A stretch of 64,000 nt of DNA from Nevskia ramosa DSM 11499. Its GTDB lineage: Bacteria > Pseudomonadota > Gammaproteobacteria > Nevskiales > Nevskiaceae. Below the pieces are notes generated by a model. It saw only the letters and a program-made list of their open reading frames with translations. It made no database searches and was not told where the DNA came from. Positions 33,146-42,100 of the stretch are shown piece after piece. The DNA is taken from NCBI RefSeq assembly GCF_000420645.1, contig NZ_ATVI01000006.1:62001-126000 (forward strand), in the 5' to 3' direction. The translations under genes and the position numbers were made by a program. Within the stretch, counting starts at the first letter, position 1, and each line of letters begins with the position of its first letter.

Positions 33146-33913
33146 TTACTTCTTCGGCTTCGGCGCTTCGGCGGCCGGGGCATCGCCCTTCTCGACCTTG
33201 ATCAGCTCGACTTCGAAGATCAGCGTCTCGTTCGGGCCGATCTTGCCGCCCGCACCGCGATCACCGTAGGCCAGCGAGGCCGGGATGTAGAACTTCGACT
33301 TGCCGCCGACCTTCATCAGCTGCAGGCCTTCGGTCCAGCCCGGGATCACGTTGGCGAGCGGGAAGGTCACCGACTGGCCGCGGTCGTAGGAGCTGTCGAA
33401 GGTTTCGCCGTTCAGAAGCGTGCCCTTGTAGTTGACTTCAACCTTGTCCGAAGCCGTCGGCGCAGCGCCGGTGCCTTCGGTCAGCGTTTCGTACTGCAGG
33501 CCCGAAGCGGTGGTCTTGACGCCTTCCTTCTTGCCGTTCTCGGCGAGGAACGCAGCGCCCTTGCCGGTCGCTTCTTCAGCAGCCTTGGCGCGCTCGGCAA
33601 CCTGCTTTTCCTGGATCTTCTTGGAAACCGAATTCTTGATTTCTTCGCGCGCCTTGTCGTCCATGCGCGGCTCCTTGCCCGACGACACTTCGTCGAGACC
33701 CTTCTTTAGCGAAGCGATATCCACTTCGTCCTTGACGGTGGCCAGCGAACGGCCGAGGTCGACACCGATCGAATAACCGAACTTCTGGGCATCGGTCGAG
33801 AGATCGGCATCGCCGGCGGCCGGGGCGGCAGCGCCTTCGGTGGCCGGCTTCGAGCAGGCAACGATGAACGCGGCACTGGCAATCAGCGTCAGCGCACGGG
33901 AATGCTTGAACAT
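33146..33913 (-). CDS. fkpA: FkpA/Mip-like lipoprotein peptidyl-prolyl cis-trans isomerase
   Basis: The 255-residue protein has a lipobox FIVAC (Cys20). Its N-terminal dimerisation domain of FkpA/Mip type covers about 40-125 (QKFGYSIGVDLGRSLATVKD, long helix rich in KKIQEKQVAERAKAAEE). The FKBP domain over about 140-245 contains KVEVNYKGTLLNGETFDSSY, VIPGWTEGLQLMKVGGKSKF and YIPASLAYGDRGAGGKIGPN. It catalyses prolyl isomerisation and acts as a chaperone in the periplasm or on the surface; Mip homologues aid survival in host cells. The tail is Pro/Ala/Lys-rich. AGGA lies before the ATG, a promoter is proposed at 33994-34021, and a terminator follows. Confidence 0.93.
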   Translation of the reverse strand: MFKHSRALTLIASAAFIVACSKPATEGAAAPAAGDADLSTDAQKFGYSIGVDLGRSLATVKDEVDIASLKKGLDEVSSGKEPRMDDKAREEIKNSVSKKIQEKQVAERAKAAEEATGKGAAFLAENGKKEGVKTTASGLQYETLTEGTGAAPTASDKVEVNYKGTLLNGETFDSSYDRGQSVTFPLANVIPGWTEGLQLMKVGGKSKFYIPASLAYGDRGAGGKIGPNETLIFEVELIKVEKGDAPAAEAPKPKK

Positions 33914-33993
33914 GAGTTAAATCCTGTCAGGAAAGAGGTTTTGGAGAGCCCATAAGGGCGCTTTACAGCATTCAGCGCCTGCGATGCGGCCGG

Positions 33994-34021
33994 ATTATAG
34001 CCCGGAGTCTGTTTCAGTCAT
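33994..34021 (-). promoter_or_regulatory. Candidate sigma-70 promoter of fkpA, inside the end of plsB
   Basis: On the minus strand a perfect -10 TATAAT (33994-33999) is preceded at 16 bases by ATGACT (34016-34021), a 4/6 match to TTGACA. It lies about 80 bases upstream of the fkpA ATG and overlaps the last codons of plsB. Confidence 0.5.
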
Positions 34022-36598
34022 GACCGCTTCGGCAGACCTGCCGGGGCTTGCATCAGCGCCTCCGGCGGGCTCGTTCGAAGGCGGCTCCGCGCTGCTCGGA
34101 CCACGGCGGCGGGCCAGAAGTTGCAACAGGGTCTGCCGGGTTTCATCGCTGAGCAGTTCCACCGAGCGTTCGGCGATGCGATCGCAGCGCGCATCGAGGA
34201 TCAATACGCCGCCGGCGCCGGTGGTGACCACGCCGACTTCGATCAGCGTATCGAGATACGCCGCAAACAGTCCCTTGTCGAAGAACTCCGGCGCTTCACG
34301 GCCGGTCAGCACTGCCATGCGTTCAGCCAGCAGGCGGCAATCGCTCTCGAACTGTTCGCGCCGCACCGGCCCGCCGCGCTTCTTTTCTTCAGTCAGCAGC
34401 AGCACCGCCATCGCCTGGCGCTCCAGCGTTTCGCCGAGCACCCGGCCGAGTGCTGCAAAACCGGAATAGGCAGGATCGCCGACTTCCGGCCGGCGCAGGC
34501 GGCCATCGGCATCGCGCAACAACAGGCCGGCGGCAAGCATCCGTTCCAGGTAATTGCGAGCCACCGGCTCGCAGTCGGACACCGACCAGGGCAGCAGGAA
34601 CTCGTTGCGCAGGAATGGATACAGCGCGCGGCAGCCAGTCAGCACCAGTTCTTCGCTGAGGATGCCGCGCGTGCGGAAAAACGCCGCGATCAGTGCCGGC
34701 ACCGCGAACAGGTGCTGGATGTTGTTGCGGTTGTAGGTCATCAGCACGCCATCGCGGCCGACCGCCAACAGCACGTCGCCCCAGGGATGCTCGACTCTCT
34801 GGATGCGCGCGATCGGCGCCGCCCAGGCGAGGATCGACTTCGGATCGGCGTTGGGCAGCATCAACTCGGCGCCGCCCGGCCAGGGCTTGAGCAGATCGAT
34901 GAAGTGGGCGATCTGGTCGACCAGTTCATCTTCGGTGGCGGCGCGCCGTGGCGAGGCCAGCAGCGCGCAGGCAACCAGCCCCACCGGGCTGGCGATCGAT
35001 GCCGCCTGAATGCGCCGCATGTGTTCGAAGGCCAGGCCGCGCACCCACTTCGAGAAGCCGTCCGGACGGGTGTTCGGGTCCGCCGCCATCGCTTCGCGCC
35101 AGCCGGGCAGGTTGGCGTCGGCGTGGTCCTGCAGGATGGTCGGCTCACCGAAATTCACATAGGCGCGGCCATAGCTCTTGCCGAGAATCTTGGTCGCTTT
35201 CAGCAAGCCTTCAGCGGATTCGCGCTGCTTCTGGCCGCTCTTCAGTTCCTTGAAGAAGCTGCCGACCTCGAACACCTTGTCGTAGCCGAGGAACACCGGC
35301 ACCAGCGCCACCTTGCGCGATTTCGAGCGCAGGCCGGATTCGGCGACCATCGCCAGCAGCCCGGTCTTCGGCGGCAGCAGCCGGCCGGTGCGCGAGCGCC
35401 CGCCTTCGGGGAAGAATTCGATCGAGTAACCGCGGCGGATCAGCGAATCGACATAGGCGCGAAACACCGCCGTGTAGACCGGATCGCCGGAAAACTTGCG
35501 GCGCATGTAGAAGGCGCCGCACTTGCGCAGCAGGCCGCCGATCGGCCAGAAGTTCAGATTGATGCCGGCGGCGATATGCGGTGGCACCAGGCCGGCGGTG
35601 TACAGCACGTAGGACAGCAGCAGGTAATCGGCATGGCTGCGATGCGACGGCATGAAGACGATTTCGTGCGACTGCGCGAGCGCCCGCACCCGCTCCAGGC
35701 CCTGCACTTCCACGCCCTTGAAGACTCGGTTCCAGATCGCCGTCAGCACCCGCTCCATGACCCGGATCGTCGCCGCCGAATAATCGGCCGCCACTTCCTC
35801 GGCGCACTTGCGGGCGTGGATCGAGGCCTTTTCCAGCGAGCTGTTGTCGCCTCGGGCGCGGGCAATGATCGCGGCGCGCACGCCTTCGGATTCGAGCACG
35901 CCCTTGAGCACGACACTGCGGCGCAGCAGGGTCGGGCCGAGTGCGGCGGTACGTGCGCGCAGGAAGTGGAAATGCAGCGCGCGTGGCAGCGCACGCGCCA
36001 GCTTCTGCACGACCTGTTCGCTGTTGTGGCCCGAGCCGGCACCGGCATTGATCAGGAATTCGCGATAGCCGAGCGGCTTGCCGAAGTTGGCCAGCACGTT
36101 ACGGCCGTTGGCTGCGCCGATCAGGATCTTGCGCAGGCGCCCGGCCTGCACGCTGTCGGCGAAGATCAACTTGAACAACGAGGTTTCCTGGCCCGGATCG
36201 CGTCCCCAGAAGATCGATACCGGCACGATCTGGATGTCGTAATCGGCACGATCGGCGGCAACCGCCATCATCCGCGCCAGTTCGCTGTCACCGGCGCGAT
36301 TGCGGGCAAAGGTTTCCAGCAGCGCCGGCAGATAGACCAGACCGGCGCGCTCCGGCGTCGGCAGCGAATGGCTGATCCGCGCCGGCAACGGCAGGCCGAG
36401 ATCGGTGCAGATGCGCTGCAGCGCGAACAGATCGATCCAGCTGCGCTGCGGCAGCACGTAGACCACCGGCTTGGCCGGATCGAGACTCAGCGAGCCCGGC
36501 ATCGCTTCCGGAGCCACGCGGTACTTCATCAGATGAATCAGCGGCTTCGACAGCCAGCGGGCGATCAGATAGCTGAACGCGATCAGCGCGGCGTTCAA
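33995..36598 (-). CDS. plsB: Glycerol-3-phosphate 1-O-acyltransferase PlsB
   Basis: Transfers an acyl chain to position 1 of glycerol-3-phosphate at the inner membrane, the first step of phospholipid synthesis. The 867-residue length is that of PlsB. Catalytic HX4D is in MPSHRSHADYLLLSYVLYTA, with IEFFPEGGRSRTGRLLPPKT (substrate-binding block) after it and INLNFWPIGGLLRKCGAFYM between. The start is a TTG at 36598; GGAG lies 7 bases upstream and no ATG or GTG is in frame above it. The C-terminal 40 residues are Pro/Ala/Ser-rich and not conserved. A perfect -10 (TATAAT) about 110 bases upstream may drive it. Confidence 0.95.
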   Translation of the reverse strand: MNAALIAFSYLIARWLSKPLIHLMKYRVAPEAMPGSLSLDPAKPVVYVLPQRSWIDLFALQRICTDLGLPLPARISHSLPTPERAGLVYLPALLETFARNRAGDSELARMMAVAADRADYDIQIVPVSIFWGRDPGQETSLFKLIFADSVQAGRLRKILIGAANGRNVLANFGKPLGYREFLINAGAGSGHNSEQVVQKLARALPRALHFHFLRARTAALGPTLLRRSVVLKGVLESEGVRAAIIARARGDNSSLEKASIHARKCAEEVAADYSAATIRVMERVLTAIWNRVFKGVEVQGLERVRALAQSHEIVFMPSHRSHADYLLLSYVLYTAGLVPPHIAAGINLNFWPIGGLLRKCGAFYMRRKFSGDPVYTAVFRAYVDSLIRRGYSIEFFPEGGRSRTGRLLPPKTGLLAMVAESGLRSKSRKVALVPVFLGYDKVFEVGSFFKELKSGQKQRESAEGLLKATKILGKSYGRAYVNFGEPTILQDHADANLPGWREAMAADPNTRPDGFSKWVRGLAFEHMRRIQAASIASPVGLVACALLASPRRAATEDELVDQIAHFIDLLKPWPGGAELMLPNADPKSILAWAAPIARIQRVEHPWGDVLLAVGRDGVLMTYNRNNIQHLFAVPALIAAFFRTRGILSEELVLTGCRALYPFLRNEFLLPWSVSDCEPVARNYLERMLAAGLLLRDADGRLRRPEVGDPAYSGFAALGRVLGETLERQAMAVLLLTEEKKRGGPVRREQFESDCRLLAERMAVLTGREAPEFFDKGLFAAYLDTLIEVGVVTTGAGGVLILDARCDRIAERSVELLSDETRQTLLQLLARRRGPSSAEPPSNEPAGGADASPGRSAEAVMTETDSGL

Positions 36599-36706
36599 CG
36601 CGGCACTCCACGGCGGGCATCAGGCACAGGGCAGTCGTGGATCACGTGAGCAAATTCGGTTCCGAGAGCGGGTAGCGGTCATGACAACGACCGTCGTCTT
36701 TTCACG

Positions 36707-36712
36707 ATTATA
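36707..36712 (-). promoter_or_regulatory. Candidate -10 box upstream of plsB
   Basis: TATAAT on the minus strand, 109 bases before the plsB TTG. I could not find a convincing -35 at normal spacing, so this is tentative. Confidence 0.3.
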
Positions 36713-36839
36713 GAAGCGTGGGCAGAAAGCGCCCTGTCGCGGCCGGCGCAACCGCTTGTGCGCGCTTATTGCATTGCATGATTGACCCGGCGACAAACGC
36801 GCCGCCATAGTCCGATCGATCCCCACTCTCCCTCAGTCC

Positions 36840-38342
36840 ATGTCCAGCCCGACGTTTCTCGGTCATCCGCGCGGCCTCGCGACCCTGTTCTTCACCGAGA
36901 TGTGGGAGCGCTTCACTTTCTACGGCATGCGCAGCCTGCTGGTGCTGTTCATGACTGCGGCGGTGGTCGGCGGCAACAATCCCGGCCTGGGCTTGACCGA
37001 AGGTGAAGCGAACGCGATCTACGGGCTGTATCTGTCCTGCGTCTATCTGTTCGCGCTGCCCGGCGGCTGGATCGCCGATCGCCTCACCGGCCAGCGCAAT
37101 GCTGTGATCGCCGGCGGCCTGCTGATTGCAGCCGGTAATTTCATGCTGGCGATCGGCGATCGCACGCTGTTCTTCCTCGGCCTGGTGGTGATCGTGCTCG
37201 GCGTGGGTCTGCTGAAGCCCAACATCAGCGCCATGGTCGGCAAGTTGTATGACGATATGCCGAGCTCCAAGCGCGACGCCGGCTTTTCGATCTTCTACAT
37301 GGGCATCAACCTCGGCGCGGTGGCAGCGCCGCTGCTGGTCGGCACCATCGGCGAAAAGATTTCCTGGCAGGTGGGCTTCGCTGGCGCCGGCCTGCTGATG
37401 CTCGCCGGCCTCGTGCAGTTCCATCTGATGCGCAGCACCTTGCCGGCCACTGCCAACGACGCCAGCGCGAAAACACCGGAAGAACGCAAGAAGGCCTGGA
37501 CCGGCTTGGCCATCGGCGTCGCGATGTTCGCCGCATTCATCGCCGCCGCCACGCTCGGCGCCTTCGATCTGGAGCCGGTCGCCATTGCACAGAAAGTCGG
37601 CGTCGCCATCGTCTTGATTGCCGCGTTCTTCTTCGGCTACGTGTTCCTGTTCGGCAAGCTGACCTCTGAGGAAGCCAAGCGAGTCGCGGTGATCCTGGTG
37701 CTGTTCTTCGGTGCGGCCACCTTCTTCATGGGCTTCGAACTGGCCGGCAGCACCTTCAATCTGTTCGCCCGCGATTTCACCGATCGCTCGGCCTTCGGCA
37801 GCTTCTTCACCGACGGCCAGCATCCGGCCAGCTGGTATCAGTCGCTGAATCCGCTGTTCGTGGTCGCGTTCTCGCCGGTGTTCGCAGCCCTCTGGGTGCA
37901 ATTGGGCAAGCGCAATCTGGAGCCGTCGATCCCGGCGAAATTCGCGCTCGGCCTGATCCAGATGGGCCTCGGCTTCATCGTCATCGCCTACGCCGCGCAT
38001 CTGGTGGTGACTGGCGCGGAAGGCACCAAGGTGCTGCCGGTATGGCTGCTGCTGACCTATCTGCTGCACACCTTCGGCGAACTGTGCCTGTCGCCGATCG
38101 GTCTGTCCGCAGTGACCAAGCTGGCACCGCCGCGCTATGTCAGCCAGATGATGGGCACCTGGTTCGCGGGTACTGCGCTCGGCAACCTGCTGTCCGGCCT
38201 GATCGCCGGGCACCTCGGCGCCGATGACATCGCCAGTGCACCGGGCCGCTATCTGATGATCTTCGCGCTGGCCTGCACGCTGGGGCTGCTGATGGCGATC
38301 ATGATCAAGCCGATCAAGCGCCTGATGGGCACCGTGCGCTGA
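36840..38342 (+). CDS. POT-family proton-dependent di/tripeptide transporter
   Basis: The 500-residue protein has the POT/PTR2 signature: EMWERFTFYGMRSLLVLFMT (ExxERFxYYG motif in helix 1), GLYLSCVYLFALPGGWIADR, and FSIFYMGINLGAVAAPLLVG (second PTR2 signature). LLTYLLHTFGELCLSPIGLS follows late in the sequence. About 14 membrane helices are visible. It imports di- and tripeptides with protons across the inner membrane. The next gene, 85 bases downstream, is an M2 dipeptidyl carboxypeptidase that releases dipeptides, so the two probably form a peptide-use unit. Confidence 0.94.
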   Translation: MSSPTFLGHPRGLATLFFTEMWERFTFYGMRSLLVLFMTAAVVGGNNPGLGLTEGEANAIYGLYLSCVYLFALPGGWIADRLTGQRNAVIAGGLLIAAGNFMLAIGDRTLFFLGLVVIVLGVGLLKPNISAMVGKLYDDMPSSKRDAGFSIFYMGINLGAVAAPLLVGTIGEKISWQVGFAGAGLLMLAGLVQFHLMRSTLPATANDASAKTPEERKKAWTGLAIGVAMFAAFIAAATLGAFDLEPVAIAQKVGVAIVLIAAFFFGYVFLFGKLTSEEAKRVAVILVLFFGAATFFMGFELAGSTFNLFARDFTDRSAFGSFFTDGQHPASWYQSLNPLFVVAFSPVFAALWVQLGKRNLEPSIPAKFALGLIQMGLGFIVIAYAAHLVVTGAEGTKVLPVWLLLTYLLHTFGELCLSPIGLSAVTKLAPPRYVSQMMGTWFAGTALGNLLSGLIAGHLGADDIASAPGRYLMIFALACTLGLLMAIMIKPIKRLMGTVR

Positions 38343-38427
38343 GGCTGCATTCAAACCGTTTCTGGCCAATCGCCATCCAAGCGCATCGGGCGCTGAGCAG
38401 CGCCCCGCACCAATCCGGGAGAACCTG

Positions 38428-40413
38428 ATGCTTCGTCTGACCCCTTCATCGGCCCTGTGGGCCAGCCTCGCCGCCAGCGCCGCGCTGAGCCTTGCCGCCT
38501 GCGGTGACAAAACCGCCGCACCCGCGGCCGAAGCCAAGTCGGCGCCCACTGCGGCGCAGGCCGATGCTTTCGTCGCCGACTTCAACAAGCAGTTCAAGGC
38601 GCTCGGCAAGTACGTGGCCTCGGCGCAATGGCTGCAGTCGACCTACATCACCGACGATTCGCAGATGATCGCCTCGCGCGCCGGCGAGCAGGCGCTGGAG
38701 TTCAGCTACAACGAAGGCCAGGCCGCCAAGCCGTTCTATGTGCTCAAGGATCTGTCGCCGGTCACCGAGCGATCGCTGCAGCTGATCCGCATCAGTTCCG
38801 TATCACCGAGCAAGGCCGAGGACCGCACTGCGCTGGCCGCCGTGCTGTCGGACATGGAAGCCAATTACGGCAAGGGCCAGTGGTGCCGCAAGAGCGCCGC
38901 CGGCAACGATGAATGCCTGTCGCTGCCGGAAGTCGAAAAGATCGTCAACAACGTCGAATTGAAGAACAGCCCGGCGCAGATCGCCGAAGCCTGGGCCGGC
39001 TGGCACGCCACTGCCAAGCCGATCCGCGACGATTACCAGAACTTCGTCGGTCTCTACAACGGCGCCGCCAAGGAATCCGGCTATGCCGATGCCGGCGAGT
39101 GGTGGCGCGGCGGCTACGACATGAGCCCGGCGGATTTCTCCGCCGAGACCGAACGTCTCTGGGGCCAGGTGAAGCCGCTGTACGACGCGCTGCACTGCCA
39201 CGTGCGCAACAAGCTCAACGAGAAATACGGCGACAGCGTCGTTGCCAAGGACGGCCTGATCCCGGCCCATCTGCTCGGCAACATGTGGGCGCAGCAGTGG
39301 GGCAATCTCTATCCGCTGGTCGAGCCATACAAGGGCGTCTCCGATCTCGATGTCAGCGCTTCTCTGCAAGCGCAGCGCAAGACCGAGTACCAGACGCTGC
39401 TCGCGGCGTTCAAGGGCAAGCCGACGCCGGTCGACCTCGCCGAACTTGAGCACAAGGCCGACGCCCAGTTCGCGGTGAAGATGGCAAAGGTCGCCGAGGA
39501 CTTCTACACCTCGCTCGGCATGCCGAAGCTGCCGGAATCGTTCTGGCAGAAGTCGATGCTGGTCAAGCCGCGTGATCGTGATGTGGTCTGCCACGCCTCG
39601 GCCTGGCCGATGGATGGCGAGAGCGATGTGCGGATCAAGGAGTGCATCGTGCCGGACGAGGAATCGCTGACCACGATCCACCACGAGCTCGGCCACATCT
39701 ATTACTACCTGATGTACAAGGACCAGCCGCCGATCTTCCAGAACGGCGCGCACGATGGCTTCCACGAAGCGATCGGCGACACCGTGACCTTGTCGCTGAC
39801 GCCGGAACACCTGAAGAAGATCGGCCTGGTCAAGGATGTGAAGACCGACGAGAAGGCGGTGATCAATTCGCAGATGAAGCTGGCGCTCGACAAGATCGTG
39901 TTCCTGCCCTGGGGCAAGCTCGTCGATCAATGGCGCTGGAAGGTGTTCTCCGGCGAAGTGCAGCCGGCCGACTACAACAAGGCCTGGTGGAAGCTGCGCG
40001 AGGAATATCAGGGCGTGGCACCGCCGATGGCGCGCAGCGAGGAAGATTTCGATCCGGGCGCGAAGTACCACATTCCCGGCAACACCCCGTACACGCGCTA
40101 CTTCCTGAGCTTCGTCGTGCAGTTCCAGTTCCACAAGGCGCTGTGCGAAGCGGCTGGCTTCAAGGGCCCGCTGCATGACTGCGACATCTACGGCAACAAG
40201 GCCGCCGGCGAGAAGTTCATGGCCATGCTCCGTGAAGGTCAGAGCAAGCCCTGGCCGGAAACCCTGGAAAAGCTTACCGGCACCAGGCAGATGGATGCCT
40301 CGGCGATCCTCGAATACTTCGCGCCGCTGAAGGCTTATCTGGAACAGCAGAACGCCGGCAAGAACTGCGGCTGGACGGCACCGGCGGATCCGCTGGCGGC
40401 GGCGACCCGCTAG
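38428..40413 (+). CDS. Lipid-anchored M2-family (ACE-like) peptidyl-dipeptidase
   Basis: The 661-residue protein has a lipobox LAAC in ALSLAACGDK and then an Ala-rich linker. The M2 peptidase domain carries the zinc motif HELGH at 419-423 (TTIHHELGHIYYYLMYKDQP), with the downstream NGAHDGFHEAIGDTVTLSLT that supplies the third zinc ligand. It is the bacterial counterpart of angiotensin-converting enzyme and removes C-terminal dipeptides from peptides. As a lipoprotein it should work in the periplasm. A dipeptide transporter gene directly precedes it. The family is patchy in bacteria, being common in Xanthomonadales and some other groups. Confidence 0.94.
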   Translation: MLRLTPSSALWASLAASAALSLAACGDKTAAPAAEAKSAPTAAQADAFVADFNKQFKALGKYVASAQWLQSTYITDDSQMIASRAGEQALEFSYNEGQAAKPFYVLKDLSPVTERSLQLIRISSVSPSKAEDRTALAAVLSDMEANYGKGQWCRKSAAGNDECLSLPEVEKIVNNVELKNSPAQIAEAWAGWHATAKPIRDDYQNFVGLYNGAAKESGYADAGEWWRGGYDMSPADFSAETERLWGQVKPLYDALHCHVRNKLNEKYGDSVVAKDGLIPAHLLGNMWAQQWGNLYPLVEPYKGVSDLDVSASLQAQRKTEYQTLLAAFKGKPTPVDLAELEHKADAQFAVKMAKVAEDFYTSLGMPKLPESFWQKSMLVKPRDRDVVCHASAWPMDGESDVRIKECIVPDEESLTTIHHELGHIYYYLMYKDQPPIFQNGAHDGFHEAIGDTVTLSLTPEHLKKIGLVKDVKTDEKAVINSQMKLALDKIVFLPWGKLVDQWRWKVFSGEVQPADYNKAWWKLREEYQGVAPPMARSEEDFDPGAKYHIPGNTPYTRYFLSFVVQFQFHKALCEAAGFKGPLHDCDIYGNKAAGEKFMAMLREGQSKPWPETLEKLTGTRQMDASAILEYFAPLKAYLEQQNAGKNCGWTAPADPLAAATR

Positions 40414-40552
40414 GCGTAGCTCGGGCTGGTGGCTGGTTCAGGTCGGCGGCGCCCATCCGCTGGCCTGAACCGCTCTGCCGACGGACTGCGCCGGTGGCGG
40501 GCTAGCGGTTACGATCAGCGCCGCTCCTTTTCGCCAAAGCCAACCGCTGCGC

Positions 40553-41413
40553 ATGACCGCCCTGATCGACGCGCTTGCCAATGACCCGCTGTTCCTCGGC
40601 ATCACCACGACCCTGCTGGGCCTGGTGGTCGGCAGCTTCCTCAATGTGGTGATCCTGCGACTGCCGCGGATGCTCGAAGCCGACTGGCAGACCGAGGCCC
40701 GCGAGCTGCTGGACCTCGCGCCGGTCGAGGCACCGAAGCTGTCGTTGACCCAGCCGCCATCACGCTGCCCTGGCTGCGGCAGCGCGATCCGCGCCTGGCA
40801 GAACATTCCGATTGTCAGCTGGCTGCTGCTGCGCGGCCGTTGCGCGAGCTGCAAGACCGGCATCTCGATCCAGTACCCGCTGGTGGAACTGGCCTCGGCG
40901 CTGATGTCGGCGGTCTGCGTCTGGCGTTTCGGCTGGTCGCCGCAACTGGCGGCGGCACTGGTATTGACCTGGACCTTGATCGCGCTGACCGTGATCGATC
41001 TGCGCGAAACCATCCTCCCCGACAACATGACCCTGCCGCTGATGTGGCTGGGCCTGGGCTTGAGCACGGTGCCGGTGTTCGTCGACATGTCGGCCAGCAT
41101 CTGGGGCGCGATCGTCGGCTACCTGAGCCTGTGGTCGATCTATCACCTGTTCCGGATCATCACCGGCAAGCACGGCATGGGCTATGGCGATTTCAAGCTG
41201 ATGGCCGGCCTCGGCGCCTGGTTCGGCGCGATGTCGCTACCGATCCTGCTGCTGCTGTCGTCCGCCGTCGGTGCCGTGATCGGCATCGGCCTGATCGTGT
41301 TTCGCGGCCATGATCGCAACGTGCCAATCCCGTTCGGGCCTTACATCGCTGGCGCCGGCTGGCTGATGCTGATCTGGGGTGACGCGATCAGCGGCGTCAC
41401 CGGAGTGCGCTGA
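40553..41413 (+). CDS. pilD: Prepilin peptidase / N-methyltransferase PilD
   Basis: The 286-residue membrane protein has the bifunctional PilD layout. LGLVVGSFLNVVILRLPRML is at the start. A cytoplasmic zinc-binding loop with two CxxC pairs follows (RCPGCGSAIRAWQNIPIVSW; RCASCKTGISIQYPLVEL). The aspartyl-protease residues lie in LIALTVIDLRETILPD and GMGYGDFKLMAGLGAW (GxGD). It cuts the leader of type IV prepilins and pseudopilins and methylates the new N-terminus. No pilin or pilus-assembly genes are in the window; pilBC may lie elsewhere. Its TGA overlaps the coaE ATG by one base. Confidence 0.95.
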   Translation: MTALIDALANDPLFLGITTTLLGLVVGSFLNVVILRLPRMLEADWQTEARELLDLAPVEAPKLSLTQPPSRCPGCGSAIRAWQNIPIVSWLLLRGRCASCKTGISIQYPLVELASALMSAVCVWRFGWSPQLAAALVLTWTLIALTVIDLRETILPDNMTLPLMWLGLGLSTVPVFVDMSASIWGAIVGYLSLWSIYHLFRIITGKHGMGYGDFKLMAGLGAWFGAMSLPILLLLSSAVGAVIGIGLIVFRGHDRNVPIPFGPYIAGAGWLMLIWGDAISGVTGVR

Positions 41414-42030
41414 TGAGCAGCCTCACGATCGGCCTGACCGGCGGCATCGCCAGCGGCAAGACCCATGTCGCCAACCTGTTCATCAAGCTGGGCGTGCCGC
41501 TGCTCGAAGCCGACGAGGTCGCCCGCGAAGTGGTCGCGCCGCCATCGCCGGCGTTGGCCGAAATCGCGACGACGTTTGGTGCCGACATGCTGAATGCCGA
41601 CGGCACGCTGAACCGCCGGGCGTTGCGCGACGTCGTGTTCGCCGATCCGGCCGCGCTGAAGCGTCTCGAAGTGATCACCCATCCGGCGATCCGCGCGCGC
41701 GTCACTGCCTGGCGTGCCGCGCAGACCGCGCCGTACTGCATCTATTCGGCGGCGATCCTGATCGAGGCCGGCATGGCGGCGCTGGTCGACCGGGTGCTGG
41801 TGGTCGATGCGCCGGAGGACGTGCAGCTGCGCCGGCTGACGGCGCGTGACGGTTCGGACGAGGCTCAGGCTCGGCAGATGATCGCCACTCAGGCCAGTCG
41901 CAGCCTGCGTCTGGGCCGTGCCGACGATGTCATCGACAACCGCGACGAGACACGCAGCGTCGAGGCGCAAGTCGCCCGGCTGCATCGTCACTACACGAGC
42001 CTTGATTCGGCTCGCCGCGCTGCACCGTAA
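41413..42030 (+). CDS. coaE: Dephospho-CoA kinase
   Basis: Phosphorylates the 3' hydroxyl of dephospho-CoA, the last step of CoA synthesis. The 205-residue protein starts with a P-loop (LTIGLTGGIASGKTHVANLF, GGIASGKT at 10-17) and has EADEVAREVV and HPAIRARV, both typical of CoaE. VLVVDAPEDVQLRRLTARDG completes the kinase core. It follows pilD with a one-base overlap and precedes zapD, the usual pilD-coaE-zapD-yacG order of gammaproteobacteria. Confidence 0.95.
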   Translation: MSSLTIGLTGGIASGKTHVANLFIKLGVPLLEADEVAREVVAPPSPALAEIATTFGADMLNADGTLNRRALRDVVFADPAALKRLEVITHPAIRARVTAWRAAQTAPYCIYSAAILIEAGMAALVDRVLVVDAPEDVQLRRLTARDGSDEAQARQMIATQASRSLRLGRADDVIDNRDETRSVEAQVARLHRHYTSLDSARRAAP

Positions 42031-42100
42031 TTGACCGTCCATGTTTGCCGCACCGGATGTTGCGGGGCACAATGCCCGACACGCGCGCAACCGGGATGCA

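Noticed and set aside
34121..36649. Long open frame (842 codons) opposite plsB
   Set aside because: Antisense shadow of plsB; composition full of Gln/His/Arg and no recognisable family.
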